A DNA stretch of 64,000 nucleotides from Neomesorhizobium sp963726065 (lineage in GTDB: Bacteria > Pseudomonadota > Alphaproteobacteria > Rhizobiales > Rhizobiaceae), in the NCBI GenBank assembly GCA_963726065.1, contig CAVSAU010000007.1, positions 62,001 to 126,000 on the forward strand, read 5' to 3'. Shown here piece by piece: positions 45,743 through 55,855 of this stretch (position 1 is its first letter; each line of letters begins with the position of its first letter). The notes under the pieces were generated by a model. It did no database searches. It had not been told where the DNA came from and saw only the letters and a program-made list of their open reading frames with translations. The translations under genes were made by a program, and so were the position numbers.

Positions 45743-47579
45743 ATGGCAGTCGACGGCACCGGCATCTATTCCGAAATGCTGCTGCTGCTCGGCGGCGCCG
45801 TGGTCTCGGCGCCGCTGTTCAAGCGCATCGGCCTCGGCACCATTCTCGGCTATCTCGCCGCCGGCATCGCCATCGGCCCGGCGGCGCGGCTGATCACCGA
45901 CGGCGAGGAAATCCTGCACGTCGCCGAGCTCGGCATCGTCTTCCTGCTGTTCATCATCGGCCTCGAGCTGAAGCCGTCGCGGCTTTGGAGCCATGCGGCG
46001 CGAGATCTTCGGGCTCGGCCTCGCGCAGGTGGTGGTCACCGGCAGCGGTGCTTGCCGTGCTGGCCATCTCGCTGGCTGGACTGGCATGGCCTGCCGCGAT
46101 CGATCATCGGCTTCGGCCTGGCGCTGTCGTCGACGGCCTTCGCCATGCAGATCCTCGAACAGGAAGGCACGACCAACACGCAGCTACGGCCAGACGGCCT
46201 TCTCGATCCTGCTGTTCCAGGATCTCGCGATCGTGCCGCTGCTGGCGCTGATCCCGCTGCTGCGCTCCAGGTCGGCGGAGGCGCCGCAGCCCGGCGTTGC
46301 CAGCAGTTCGTGCATCGCGGTCGGCGGCGATCGCCGCGCTTGCTGATCGCCGGCCGCTATCTGCTCAACCCGCTGTTCCGCATCATCGCCAACACCGGCG
46401 CCAAGGAGGCGATGATCGCCGCGGCGCTGCTCGTCGTGCTCGGATCGGCGACGCTGATGCAGCTCGCCGGCCTGTCGATGGCGATGGGCGCGTTCGTCGC
46501 CGGCGTGATGCTCGCCGAATCCTCCTACCGGCACGAGCTCGAAGCCGATATCGAGCCGTTCCGCGGCATCCTGCTCGGCCTGTTCTTCATGGCCGTCGGC
46601 CTGTCGCTCGACCTCGACGTCGTCATCGAGAACTGGACGACGATCCTGATCGCCGTGCCGATCCTGATGGCTGGTCAAGGCGGTCGCCATCTACGCGGTC
46701 TGCCGGCTGTTCGGCTGCACGCCACGACAACGCCGTGCGCATCGCGCTTGCTGCTGCCGCAGGGCGGCGAGTTCGCCTTCGTGCTGTTTTCGGCCGCGGC
46801 CTCCGCGGCGATCTTCCCGCTCGAGACCGCGTCGATCGCTGATTGCCATCGTGACGCTGTCGATGGCGCTGACGCCGCTCTTCGTGCCCGCGTCGCCGGC
46901 TCTTCCTCGACGCCGGATCGACCGGAAGCAGCTGGAGGAGGATTTCGACGGCGCCGGCGCCGACGTGCTGATGATCGGCTTCTCGCGCTTCGGCCAGATC
47001 GCCGCGCAGATGCTGCTCACCGGCGGCTCCAGCGTCACCATCATCGATCATTCGGCCGAGCGCGTGCGCAGCGCCGGCAAATTCGGTTTCCGCATCTATT
47101 TCGGCGACGGCACCCGCAAGGACGTGCTGGAGGCGTCCGGCATCCGCCGCGCCAAGGTCGTCGCCGTCTGCACCAACAAGCGCGCGATCACCGACCAGAT
47201 CGTCGACCTGATCCAGAGCGAATTCCCCGATGCCAAGCTCTATGTGCGCTCCTACGACCGCACCCACACGCTGGAGCTGCGGGCCAGGGGCGTCGACTAC
47301 GAGCTGCGCGAAACCTTCGAATCCGGCCTGCTGTTCGGCCAGAAGACGCTGGAAGCGCTCGGCATGGACGAGGACACGGCCGGCGAATCCTCGAGGACGT
47401 GCGCCGCCGCGACGAGGAACGGCTGGCGCTGCAGGCTGTCGAAGGCATTCAGGCCGGCCGCGACCGCTGGCACACCAAGCCGGTCACGCCCGAACCGCTC
47501 ATCAAGCCGACCCGCGAAGCCAAGCGGCTTGACAAGGAAGCCCATGGACGACAAAGCCCCTGAAACGGTCGATACTTGA
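45743..47579 (+). pseudogene. Kef-type monovalent cation:proton antiporter (CPA2) with TrkA-N domain, many frameshifts
   Basis: About 608 aa if restored from ATG 45743 (MAVDGTGIYSEMLLLLGGAVV, with GGGAAG upstream). The membrane part is recognisable in frames: LGTILGYLAAGIAIGPAARLI, ELGIVFLLFIIGLELKPSRLW, GFGLALSSTAFAMQILEQEG, GAFVAGVMLAESSYRHELEADIEPFRGILLGLFFMAVG. A Rossmann RCK/TrkA-N domain follows (VLMIGFSRFGQIAAQMLLTGGSSVTIIDHS, FRIYFGDGTRKDVLEASGI). This is the KefB/KefC layout of potassium efflux in electrophile or pH stress. Roughly ten indels, including one just before the C-terminal MDDKAPETVDT. Confidence 0.82.
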
Positions 47580-47605
47580 ACTCAACCCTCAGCAGGAATA
47601 GCCGC

Positions 47606-48023
47606 ATGACTCCGTTCCATCTCGCCTTCCCGGTCCGCGATCTCGACGAGACGCGCCGCTTCTATCCGGACGTGCTTGGCTGCGCGATCGGCCGCTCGTC
47701 CGACACCTGGGTCGATTTCGACCTGTTCGGCCACCAGATGTCGGCGCATCTGCGGCCGCAGGCCACCGCGGCGGCACGCGACGGACAGGTCGATGGCGTT
47801 GCGGTGCCGATCCCGCATTTCGGCGTCGTGCTTCTGATGGACCAATGGCGCGAAGCTGGCCGAACGGCTCGAAGCCAACACCGCCACCGACTGGCTCGAA
47901 AGGCCGATGATCCGCTTCAAGGGCGAGCCTGGCGAGCAGGCCACGCTGTTCATCCGCGACCCTTCCGGCAACGCGCTGGAATTCAAGGGCTTTCGCTCGC
48001 TGGAACAGGTCTTTGCGCACTAG
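47606..48023 (+). CDS. VOC-family (glyoxalase-like) protein, one frameshift
   Basis: Restored to 138 aa from ATG 47606 (AGGAATAGCC upstream). Vicinal-oxygen-chelate fold: MTPFHLAFPVRDLDETRRFYPDVLG with the first His ligand, WVDFDLFGHQMSAHL, PHFGVVL and LFIRDPSGNALEFKGF. One extra G near 47850 (GCGCGAAGCTGG) throws the frame; removal gives KLAERLEANTATDWLERPMIRFKGEPGEQATLF and a stop at TAG 48021-48023. Closest in style to extradiol-dioxygenase-like or glyoxalase proteins; substrate unknown. Confidence 0.8.
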
Positions 48024-48121
48024 CGTTCGACTGGCCGCCGATCGGTATAGTGATCCCGGCCTGCCCTCTAGATTGGGCGTGGTGCGGGCTGCCGCCCGTT
48101 TCTGGCAAGCCGGGAGTGACG

Positions 48122-49560
48122 ATGGACAGCAAGCCGCAGCGCGCGCCAAACCGTTCGTCACCGGCTCGACGATGCGTCATGTCATCGTCATGACCGCGAC
48201 GGGTTCGATCGGACTGGTCGCCGTGTTCATCGTCGATGCGCTCAACCTCTTCTACATCTCGCTGCTCGGCGTCCAGGAGCTTGCCGCAGCGGTCGGCTTT
48301 GCCGCGACGCTGCTGTTCTTCACCATTTCGGTGGCGATCGGCTTTACCATCGCCTGCTCCGCGCTCGTCGTCGCGCTGCCTCGGCCGCGGCAACCGCGAC
48401 GAAGCAGCACGCATGGCCGGCGCTTCGATGGTGTTCATGGGCGTTGACCACAGCCGCCATGACGCTCGCTACATGGCCGTTCCTGCGCGAGCTTGCGGCG
48501 CTGCTCGGCGCGCAAGGCGAGACCCTCGACCTGACAACCCGCTTCCTGCAGATCGTGCTGCCGTCGACGCCGCTGGTCGCGCTCGGCATGTGCACGACCG
48601 GCATATTGCGCGGCGTCGGCGATGCGCGGCGGGCAATGTATGTGACGCTCGGCGGCGGCAGTCGCCGCAGCGATCCTCGACCCGATCCTCATCTTCGGCC
48701 TCGATCTCGGCATCGACGGCGCGGCGATCTCGACCGTGCTGTCGCGCGTGCGTGCTGCTCGGCCATCGGCATCCACGGCGCGCATGTCGTGCACCACCTG
48801 ATCGCACTGCCGGATTGGGAGCGGCTGGTCGCCGCCTGCGCGGCCGTTCTTCGCGATCGGCGTTCCCGCCGTGCTGACCCAGATCGCCACGCCGGTCGGC
48901 AACGCCTATCGTCACCGCCGCAGATCGCGCCGCTTCGGCGACGACGCGGTCGCCGGCTGGGCGATCATCGGCCGCATCGTACCTGTCGCCTTCGGCGTCA
49001 TTTTCGCGCTTTCCGGCGCGGTCGGGCCGATCTCGGCCAGAATTTCGGCGCCCGCAGCTACGACCGCCTGATGTCGACCATGCGCGACAGCCTGACTTTT
49101 CACCATCGTCTATGTGCTGGTGGTATGGGCGCTGCTGGCGCTGTTTGCCGGACCCGATCGCCTCGCTGTTCGGCGCCAACGGGGCTAGCGCACGACCTGA
49201 TCGTGTTCTTCTGCATGTTCGCCGCCGGCAGCTTCCTGTTCAACGGCGCCATCTTCGTGTCGAGCGCGGCCTTCAACAATCTCGGCTTCCCGACCTATTC
49301 GACCGTCTTCAACTGGGGCCGCTCGACGCTTGGCGTCATCCCGTTCGTCTGGGCGGGCGCGCATTATTACGGCGCCGACGGCGTCATCGCCGGCCGGGGA
49401 CTCGGCGCGGTGGTCTTCGGCATCGTCTCGATGATCGTCTGCTTCCGCACGGTGATCGCACGCATTGGCAAGCAGCCGCCGCCGGAAGATGCCGCTCCCG
49501 TCGCCGCCGCCGGCGGCCAACTCGCCGTTCTCGACGGGCAAGGCGTCGACGCTGCAATAG
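48122..49560 (+). pseudogene. MATE-family multidrug efflux transporter, many frameshifts
   Basis: About 475 aa if restored, from ATG 48122 (MDSKPQRA then KPFVTGSTMRHVIVMTATGSIGLVAVFIVDALNLFYISLLGVQELAAAVGFAATLLFF). MATE features scattered over all three frames include ARISAPAATTA-like NFGARSYDRLMSTMRDSL, FLFNGAIFVSSAAFNNLGFPTYSTVFNWGRSTLGVIPFVW and GVIAGRGLGAVVFGIVSMIVCFR. The end is taken as ANSPFSTGKASTLQ at TAG 49558-49560. Eight or more indels. Likely a drug or cation exporter; convergent with the patatin gene. Confidence 0.78.
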
Positions 49561-49569
49561 CCCTTGTCG

Positions 49570-50479
49570 TCAGCCGGGCTTGCCGCTGCGCCTGTGCCGG
49601 CGTTTCGACGGCAGCGCTCGACGCACGCTTCAGCTCGTCCTTGATCGACGCCGTCTCGGCCAGCACCGCATCGATCTTCAGGAAGTCGAGCGCGCGGAAA
49701 CCGCGACACCGGCGGGCGCAGGAACACTGTCGGGCCGCTTGCTGCTTCAGCTTCATGGCGATGATCGACTGCATCATCAGTTGGCTGGCGCCGAACATCA
49801 GTTCGATGGAATTCGGCCGCCGTCTTGCGCGCTGCTTCGGACAGGCGCTCCGACCACGTCGATGGCGATGACGATGTCGGCGTCGTCGCTCGATCAGGTC
49901 GAACGGCACCGGATTGTAGATGCCGCCGTCGATCAGACAGCCTGCCGTCGCGACGCACCGGCCGGAACACGGCGGGGATCGCCGCCGACGCCGCAAGCGC
50001 GGAATGGAGATCGCCCTTGTCGAAGACTGCCAGCCCGTGCCCGAAGAAATCGGTCGCCGTCACCTTCAGCGGAATCTCCAGTTCGGCGAAGTGGTCTGGG
50101 ATGGCGTCCGGCAGGAACGCTTTCAGGATGCGCTCGATGTTGAACTGGCGAGACGCGCAAGCCGCCTGTCCACCATCTCGCCCAGGCTGCCCGGACGGGC
50201 GCGCCACATGCGGGCTGGCAACCTCAGCGCGGCGGCCAAGGATCGAGCGCGCATAGTCGTGGATTTCCGCTGCCGCGTCATGCCGGCGGCCATGCCGGCG
50301 CCCATGATCGCGCCGATCGACGAGCCGGCGATCGCGATCGGCCGGATGCCCAGTTCGTCGAGCGCCTCGATGACATGGATATGCGCCAGGCCGCGCGCGC
50401 CGCCGCCGCCGAACGCGATCGCAAAGCTCGGCTCGCCGCTGCCAAGTTTCACAGCCGCGCGGGGACGCGTGTGGCTCAC
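49570..50479 (-). pseudogene. Patatin-like phospholipase, several frameshifts
   Basis: About 300 aa if restored, from GTG 50479, which overlaps the stop of the M16 gene (GTGA). The N-terminus is intact: FAIAFGGGGARGLAHIHVIEALDELGIRPIAIAGSSIGAIMGAGMAAG gives the oxyanion Gly-rich loop and nucleophile Ser in GSSIG. The Asp of the dyad is in LIDGGIYNPVPFDLI, another frame. Other recovered pieces are RVSQFNIERILKAFLPDAIPDHFAELEIPLKVTATDFFGHGLAVFDKGDLHSALAASAAIPAVF and LKIDAVLAETASIKDELKRA. The C-terminal end is uncertain; TGA 49572-49570 is my best estimate. Confidence 0.72.
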
Positions 50480-51851
50480 CCCTTGTTCCCCTCGTTTTTT
50501 CCGCCTCGGCCTTGGCCGGTCCGACGATCAGGATCGCCGGCTGCGCTGAAAGAAGCCGCTTGCGCGGCTGCCTGCACCTCTTCCAGGGTGACTGCCTCGA
50601 TCAGGTCGACGCGGCGCTCGATATAGTCGATGCCGAGATCGTCGATCTGCAGTTCAACCAGCGTTACTGGCGATGCTACGAGGATGTGTCGAGATTGTTG
50701 ATGGCATAGGCGCCGATCATGTACTTCTTGGCCGCCTCCAGCTCTTCGTCGGTGACACCGCTCATCGGCCATGCGCTTCACCTCGTCGCGAATGACCTCC
50801 AGCGTTTCGGCGGCGCGGTCGGAGCGCGTTGCGGTGGAAATGACCAGCGCCGATGAATACTCATTGTTCACGATCGACGAGTCGATGCCGTAGGCCAGAC
50901 CGCGCTTCTCGCGCACCTCGTCGAACAGCCGCGACGTGAAGGTGCCGCCGCCCAGGATGTGGTTCATCAGGTAGGCGGCGAAGAACTGCGGATCGTTGCG
51001 CTCGATGCCGGGATAGGCAAGTTGCAGGGATGTCTGCGGCAGATCGTAGGGGATCCGGATCTCCTGATCGAGCTTCGGCTGGATGCTGTCGACCGGTTTC
51101 CAGCGAGGGCTTCGGCCGGCAGGTCGCCGAATAGCTTGTCGAGCTCGCTCTTGAGCGTTTCCGCATCGATCGCGCCGACGACGCCGATGGTCAGGTTGCC
51201 TCGCGAGAACAGCCGCTTGTGGAAGCGCGTGGAGATCGTCGGCTGTGATGCGTGGCCAGCGTCTGTTGGGTGCCTTCGTCACGGCGGGAATAGGGATGCT
51301 CGCCATAGAGCGCCTTGGCCCAGGCAAGCTGTGCCGTCGTCTGCGGATCCTTGGCGTTGGCGGTGATGCCGGCCACGATCTGCGCGCGGATGCGGTCGAT
51401 GGGCGCTTGGTCGAAGCGCGGTTTCTCGATCGCCAGCCGCAGCAGTTCCAGGGCCTCGTCCTTCTGGTCGGCCAGCATGCGCATCGAACCGTAGAGCGAA
51501 TCGCGGCCGGCGTTGAAACGCATCTCCGCGCCGGCATCGTCGAGCCGCTCCTGAAAGGCATCGCTGTCGAGATCGTCGGCTCCCTCGTCGAACAGTCCGG
51601 TCATCAGGTTGGCAAGGCCTTCCTTGCCCGCCGGGTCCTGCGTGCTGCCGCCGCCAAAGGCAAAGCGAACCGAGATGATCGGAACGGAGTAGTCCTCGAC
51701 CAGCCAGGCCTTGATTCCGCTTTTCAGAGACGACTTCCTGGATGGTGACTGCGGCGCGCGCCGCCACGATCGCTGGCAAGGTCAGGAAGACCAGTGCCAG
51801 GAACAGCGTAGCGGTGGCGGTGAGAAGCTGCGAGCGGCTCGGCATGATCAT
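50476..51851 (-). pseudogene. M16 peptidase-like protein without HxxEH (inactive partner subunit), several frameshifts
   Basis: About 455 aa if restored, from ATG 51851 or 51845. Signal/anchor LLTATATLFLALVFLTLPAIVAARA. Recovered segments: FAFGGGSTQDPAGKEGLANLMTGLFDEGADDLDSDAFQERLDDAGAEMRF, EKPRFDQAPIDRIRAQIVAGI, PQTSLQLAYPGIERNDPQFFAAYLMNHILGGGTFTSRLFDEVREKRGLAYGI. The region equivalent to HxxEH reads GLANLMTGLF, so no zinc ligands, as in the C-type subunit of heterodimeric M16B proteases. It starts 11 bases after the active partner. At least five indels; the C-terminal KNEGNKG overlaps the patatin start. Confidence 0.8.
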
Positions 51852-51862
51852 GGCCCTGTCTC

Positions 51863-53239
51863 TCACTTCTTGGCTTCGGCAGCCGGCAGCAGATAGCCTG
51901 CGACCGAGTGGTCCGGGTTGAGATATTTGGCGGCCACGTCCTGCACCTGTTCGGCGGTGACTGCCCTTATCCGGTCCGGCCATTTCTGGATATCTTCAAC
52001 GGTGCCGCCGGTGGCAAGCGTCGAGCCATAGATGTTGGCCATGCCTGACTGGCTGTCGCGCGCAAAAATCATCGAACGGACGAAACGGTTCTTGGCTTTC
52101 TCCAGCTCCGTCTCGGTGACGCCATCCTTGATGAGACTGCGGATTTCCGTGTCGATGGCTTCTTCGACCGACGCAAGTCCGGCCTCGCCGCGCGGTGCGC
52201 CATAGATCGTGAAGCTCGACGGATCGAACGATGTGCCCTGGTAGGAGGCCCCGGCCGTCGATGCGATACCCTTCTTGACGACCAGTTGCTGGTAGATGCG
52301 GCTGCGGGTGCCGCCGCCGAGGATTTCCGACAAAAGGTCGAGCGCTTCCGCCTCGCCAGGCTCCGAATGATTGTAGGACGGCACCACCCAGGATTTCTGG
52401 AAGCTCGGCACGCTGACGCGCGCGTCGGTCAGGGTCACCGTGCGCTTGGTGTTCTGTTCCGGCTCCTGCGGGCGCGCCCGCGGCGGCAGGTCGGGTCCGC
52501 GCGGCACCTTGCCATACGTCTTTTCGGCCAGCTTCCGCACGGTTTCGGCGTCGGTATCGCCAGCGACCACGAGCACCGCATTATTGGGCGCATAATAGCG
52601 GTCGTAGAAGGCCACTGCGTCGGTGCGGTTCAATTGCTCCATCTCGTGCATCCAGCCAATAACCGGCACGCGGTAGGGATGGTTCTGGTAAAGTGTCGCA
52701 TCGACCTCTTCCGACAGAAGCGCGTCAGGGCTGTTTTCGATACGCGAGCGCCGCTCTTCAAGGATAACGTCGCGCTCGGGGCCGATCACGTCGTCGGTCA
52801 GGATGAGGTCGCGCATCCGGTCGGCCTCGAACGCCATCATGGTTTCCAGCGCGTCAGGCGTCACGGTCTGGAAATAGGCGGTGTAGTCATAAGACGTAAA
52901 GGCATTTTCGCTGCCGCCGATTTCGGCGATCTTGGCGCCGAACTCGCCTACCTTATGCGCCTTGGTGCCCTTGAACATAAGGTGCTCGAAGAAATGCGCT
53001 ATGCCGGATTTGCCGGGTGGTTCGTCGGCGCTGCCAATCTTGTACCATACCATATGGGTGACGATCGGCGCCCGATGATCCGGGATGACGACGACTTCCA
53101 TGCCGTTGTCGAGAAGGAAATTCTCTACCTCTGCGGAATCGCGCGGCGCTTCGGCCGCAGCCGGCGCTATCAGCACAAGGACGATGGCCAGCGCAGAACC
53201 TATCCGCGCAAACCGCGCCGAGTGAAACCAAGATATCAT
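51863..53239 (-). CDS. M16 zinc metallopeptidase, active subunit
   Basis: 458 aa, intact, from ATG 53239. Signal peptide residues 1-29 (cleavage APAAA-EA). The inverted zinc motif HFFEHLMFKGT (His82, Glu85, His86) and the downstream Glu in PERDVILEERRSRIENSP are present. The second half has the M16 C-domain (VVPSYNHSEPGEAEALDLLSEILGGGTRSRIYQQLVVKKGIAS). It is a periplasmic pitrilysin/PqqL-like peptidase that probably forms a heterodimer with the following non-catalytic M16 protein, whose gene starts 11 bases after its stop. Confidence 0.93.
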   Translation of the reverse strand: MISWFHSARFARIGSALAIVLVLIAPAAAEAPRDSAEVENFLLDNGMEVVVIPDHRAPIVTHMVWYKIGSADEPPGKSGIAHFFEHLMFKGTKAHKVGEFGAKIAEIGGSENAFTSYDYTAYFQTVTPDALETMMAFEADRMRDLILTDDVIGPERDVILEERRSRIENSPDALLSEEVDATLYQNHPYRVPVIGWMHEMEQLNRTDAVAFYDRYYAPNNAVLVVAGDTDAETVRKLAEKTYGKVPRGPDLPPRARPQEPEQNTKRTVTLTDARVSVPSFQKSWVVPSYNHSEPGEAEALDLLSEILGGGTRSRIYQQLVVKKGIASTAGASYQGTSFDPSSFTIYGAPRGEAGLASVEEAIDTEIRSLIKDGVTETELEKAKNRFVRSMIFARDSQSGMANIYGSTLATGGTVEDIQKWPDRIRAVTAEQVQDVAAKYLNPDHSVAGYLLPAAEAKK

Positions 53240-53345
53240 GGGTCGCCTTTCGAAACTTGCAGCAGGTGGTTGCAGGCTCCACCCCGTCAAGCAAGTGAAT
53301 TGTTCGTAATGCGGCTGTCACTTCGCCCGCCAAACAAGGCCGGAT

Positions 53346-53902
53346 TCAGGCGCTTTCGATGAAACGGATAACGGTGTCGCCATAGCTGCGCTCGTCGGCG
53401 ACCGCAAAACCCAGACCAATATTGAAGCTTGCCGACGCAGCTTCCTCGACCACACAGAGCGCTCCGGCGGCCAGCCAGCCACCTGCCCTGGCGCTGCTGC
53501 AGCGCCAGTTCCCCGAGGCCCCTGCCGTATGGCGGGTCGGCGAAAACCAGATCGAAGGCCTGCATTGTGCCGGCCTCGCCGAGGTTGGTTGCGTCACGCC
53601 GAAAGATCTTGGTGCGGCCAGTCAGGCCGAACGCTTCGACATTGCCGCGGATAAGGCCGCGTCCCTCCGCCGATTCTTCGATGAAGACGCCATAGGAAGC
53701 GCCACGCGACAACGCTTCGAGGCCGAGCGCTCCGGTACCCGCAAAAAGATCGAGCACCCGGCCGCCGGCGAGCTTTCCGGCATAACGGTGCGCCAGCACA
53801 TTGAACAGCGCCTCGCGGGTGCGATCGGTGGTCGGGCGGATAGCATTCGGAACGCGGCGCGGCCAGCGGCCGGCCGCGAAACTCACCGCCGACGATCCGC
53901 AT
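53346..53902 (-). CDS. rsmD: 16S rRNA (guanine966-N2)-methyltransferase RsmD, two frameshifts
   Basis: Restored to 184 aa from ATG 53902, MRIVGGEFRGRPLAAPRS. Methyltransferase motif I VLDLFAGTGALGLEALSRGA and catalytic DPPYGRGLGELAL (motif IV) are present. One extra G near 53846 (PRSECYPP for PRSNAIRPTTDRTREALFNVL) and one extra A near 53500 (QQRQGRWLAG for RSARAGGWLAAGALCVVEE) break it. It ends RSYGDTVIRFIESA. It overlaps the pseudouridine synthase 3' end by 20 bases, so the two are coupled. Confidence 0.92.
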
Positions 53903-55775
53903 TTCTTCCGCCCCCGCGCGGTCCTTTGGGTCCGTCGCCACGCGGGCGGTCGCCGGGCTTGCCGCCGCGCGATTTATCGAAGCCCGGCTTTCCGCCCGGC
54001 TTATCGAACTTCGGCTTGCGGTCCTTCCTGGCTTCGGCATCGTGCTTTTCAGCTTCGGCCCTGCCCTTGCCGATCGGCCGCGCGCCCGGCGCCATCCAGA
54101 CGTTTGCCTTGCGCTGGCCGGGCGGCTCTATCGGCCGCTGTTCGCGTTCGCTCTTGCCGCCTCTTGGTTTCCTTTCACCAAAAGATGGCCTCTCGCTGCG
54201 TTCGCCAAAGGATCCGCGCTCCGGCTTTGGGCCACGTTCGCCAAAACCGCCCTTCTCCGGCCGCGTCGAGAGCTTGCCCAGAGCTTCGTCACGAGTGTTT
54301 TCACGGCGCTTTCGGTTCTTGATCAGGCCGCCCTCGCCGATCCTTCCGCGTTCACCGTCGCGCACGATTCTCGGACGTTCCGGCTGTTCTTCGCGCTCGA
54401 ATTCGCGCCGGGTCGGCTTGTTGGAGAATGGCTTAACGATGTCGGCGTCGAAATTCGCGCCGGACTCCTCAATCAGCCGCTCGCCAAGCTGGTCGCGCAG
54501 CGTCTTGCCCTTCATTTCCCAGATATGGCCTTCCGGCAGTTCAGCGAGCTGGAACGGCCCGTAGGAAATGCGTATCAGCCGCGTCACGTCGAGGCCGAGC
54601 GCGCCGAGGATGTTCTTCACCTCCCGGTTCTTGCCTTCACGCAATCCGATCGTCAGCCAGGCATTGGTGCCCTGAGCGCGATCGAGCGTCGCTTCGATTG
54701 CGCCATAGAACACGCCGTCGACCGCAATGCCGTTCTTCAGCTCCGCCAGCGCCTTCTCGTCCGGCTTGCCGTGCACCCGCACCCGGTAGCGCCGCAACCA
54801 GCCTGTTGTCGGAAGTTCCAGCATCCGTGCCAGCCCGCCATCGTTGGTGAGAAGCAGCAAGCCTTCAGTGTTGATGTCGAGGCGCCCGATCGTCATCAGG
54901 CGCGGCAGGTCCTTCGGCAGTACGTCAAAAACCGTCTTGCGGCCTTCGGGATCGCGGTTGGTGGTGACGACACCGGCGGGCTTGTGAAACAGGAACAGCC
55001 GGGTGCGCTCGATCGGCGGAATGGTGGTGCCATCCAGCTCGATCGTATCGTTGGCGGTGACGTTGACGGCTGGCGACGACAGCACCTTGCCGTTGACCCG
55101 GACGCGGCCAGCCGCGATCAGTTCCTCGGCGTCGCGGCGCGAGGCGATGCCGGCGCGCGCCAGGCGCTTGGCGATGCGCTCGCCTTCGCTGGAGCCCGGA
55201 ATTTCGGCCTTGCGCACGAACGGCTTGCGCTCACCACCAAAACTGGCGGGCTTGGCGCGACGCTCCGGCCGGTCGCTCACCGGGCGTTCGCTGCGTTCGA
55301 AGCGGCGTTCGCCGGCCTCGCGCGGCGGACGTTTCTCAAATGGCTTGCGCTCTGGTCGCGTGCCGGCGCGCAACGGCCGGTCGGCGCGCTCCGCGCGGAC
55401 GCCCTCGCCAGCCGGACGGTCGTCGCGCTTGAAATTCGGACGCGGACGTTCACCCCTTGCCTGGTCACGTTTGACAAATGGCTCGCGATCGCCATTCGCG
55501 CGCGGCTTTCCCGCGAATCCGGGCTTTCCCGAACGCGGGCGTTCACCATCGGTCCTCGGGCGGTCGTCGCGCCTGAAATTGGATTTGGGCCGCTCGCTGC
55601 GCGCTTCGCCAGTGCTTTCGGCGGGGCGTTTCCGAAACGGCTTGCTGGCTTCCTCGGCACGCGGCTTTCCCGTGAATCCGGGCTTGCCGGAACGCGCAGG
55701 GCGTTCGCCGCCGCGTGCTCCACCCGAGGATTTCGGACCGCCCTTGCGGGGTCCCTTCTTTCGTTCGTCGTCCAT
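53883..55775 (-). CDS. rluB: RsuA/RluB-family pseudouridine synthase with long Arg/Gly/Lys-rich extensions
   Basis: 630 aa, intact, from ATG 55775. The core is an S4 RNA-binding domain (about 199-245, ERIAKRLARAGIASRRDAEELIAAGRVRVNG) and a catalytic domain with Asp300 in GRLDINTEGLLLLTNDGG and GLREGKNREVKNILGALGLDVTRLIRI. About 195 N-terminal and 185 C-terminal residues are low-complexity, strongly basic and disordered, with repeated RSGKPGF-x-GKPRA (30-41 and 81-92) and RRDDRP/KRDDRP units. Such tails are common in rhizobial RluB-like proteins and probably bind RNA. The target uridine (23S U2605 type) is inferred. Confidence 0.88.
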   Translation of the reverse strand: MDDERKKGPRKGGPKSSGGARGGERPARSGKPGFTGKPRAEEASKPFRKRPAESTGEARSERPKSNFRRDDRPRTDGERPRSGKPGFAGKPRANGDREPFVKRDQARGERPRPNFKRDDRPAGEGVRAERADRPLRAGTRPERKPFEKRPPREAGERRFERSERPVSDRPERRAKPASFGGERKPFVRKAEIPGSSEGERIAKRLARAGIASRRDAEELIAAGRVRVNGKVLSSPAVNVTANDTIELDGTTIPPIERTRLFLFHKPAGVVTTNRDPEGRKTVFDVLPKDLPRLMTIGRLDINTEGLLLLTNDGGLARMLELPTTGWLRRYRVRVHGKPDEKALAELKNGIAVDGVFYGAIEATLDRAQGTNAWLTIGLREGKNREVKNILGALGLDVTRLIRISYGPFQLAELPEGHIWEMKGKTLRDQLGERLIEESGANFDADIVKPFSNKPTRREFEREEQPERPRIVRDGERGRIGEGGLIKNRKRRENTRDEALGKLSTRPEKGGFGERGPKPERGSFGERSERPSFGERKPRGGKSEREQRPIEPPGQRKANVWMAPGARPIGKGRAEAEKHDAEARKDRKPKFDKPGGKPGFDKSRGGKPGDRPRGDGPKGPRGGGRNADRRR

Positions 55776-55855
55776 ATGTGGCCTTTGCCCTTCAGCGCGG
55801 GTAGATAACAGGAACACCATCAAGGTGCGAGGGAAATGTCTGGGATGACGCACGC

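Noticed and set aside
54042..55808. 588-codon plus-strand frame opposite the pseudouridine synthase
   Set aside because: Mirror of the Arg/Gly-rich repeats on the other strand; no start signal or domain.
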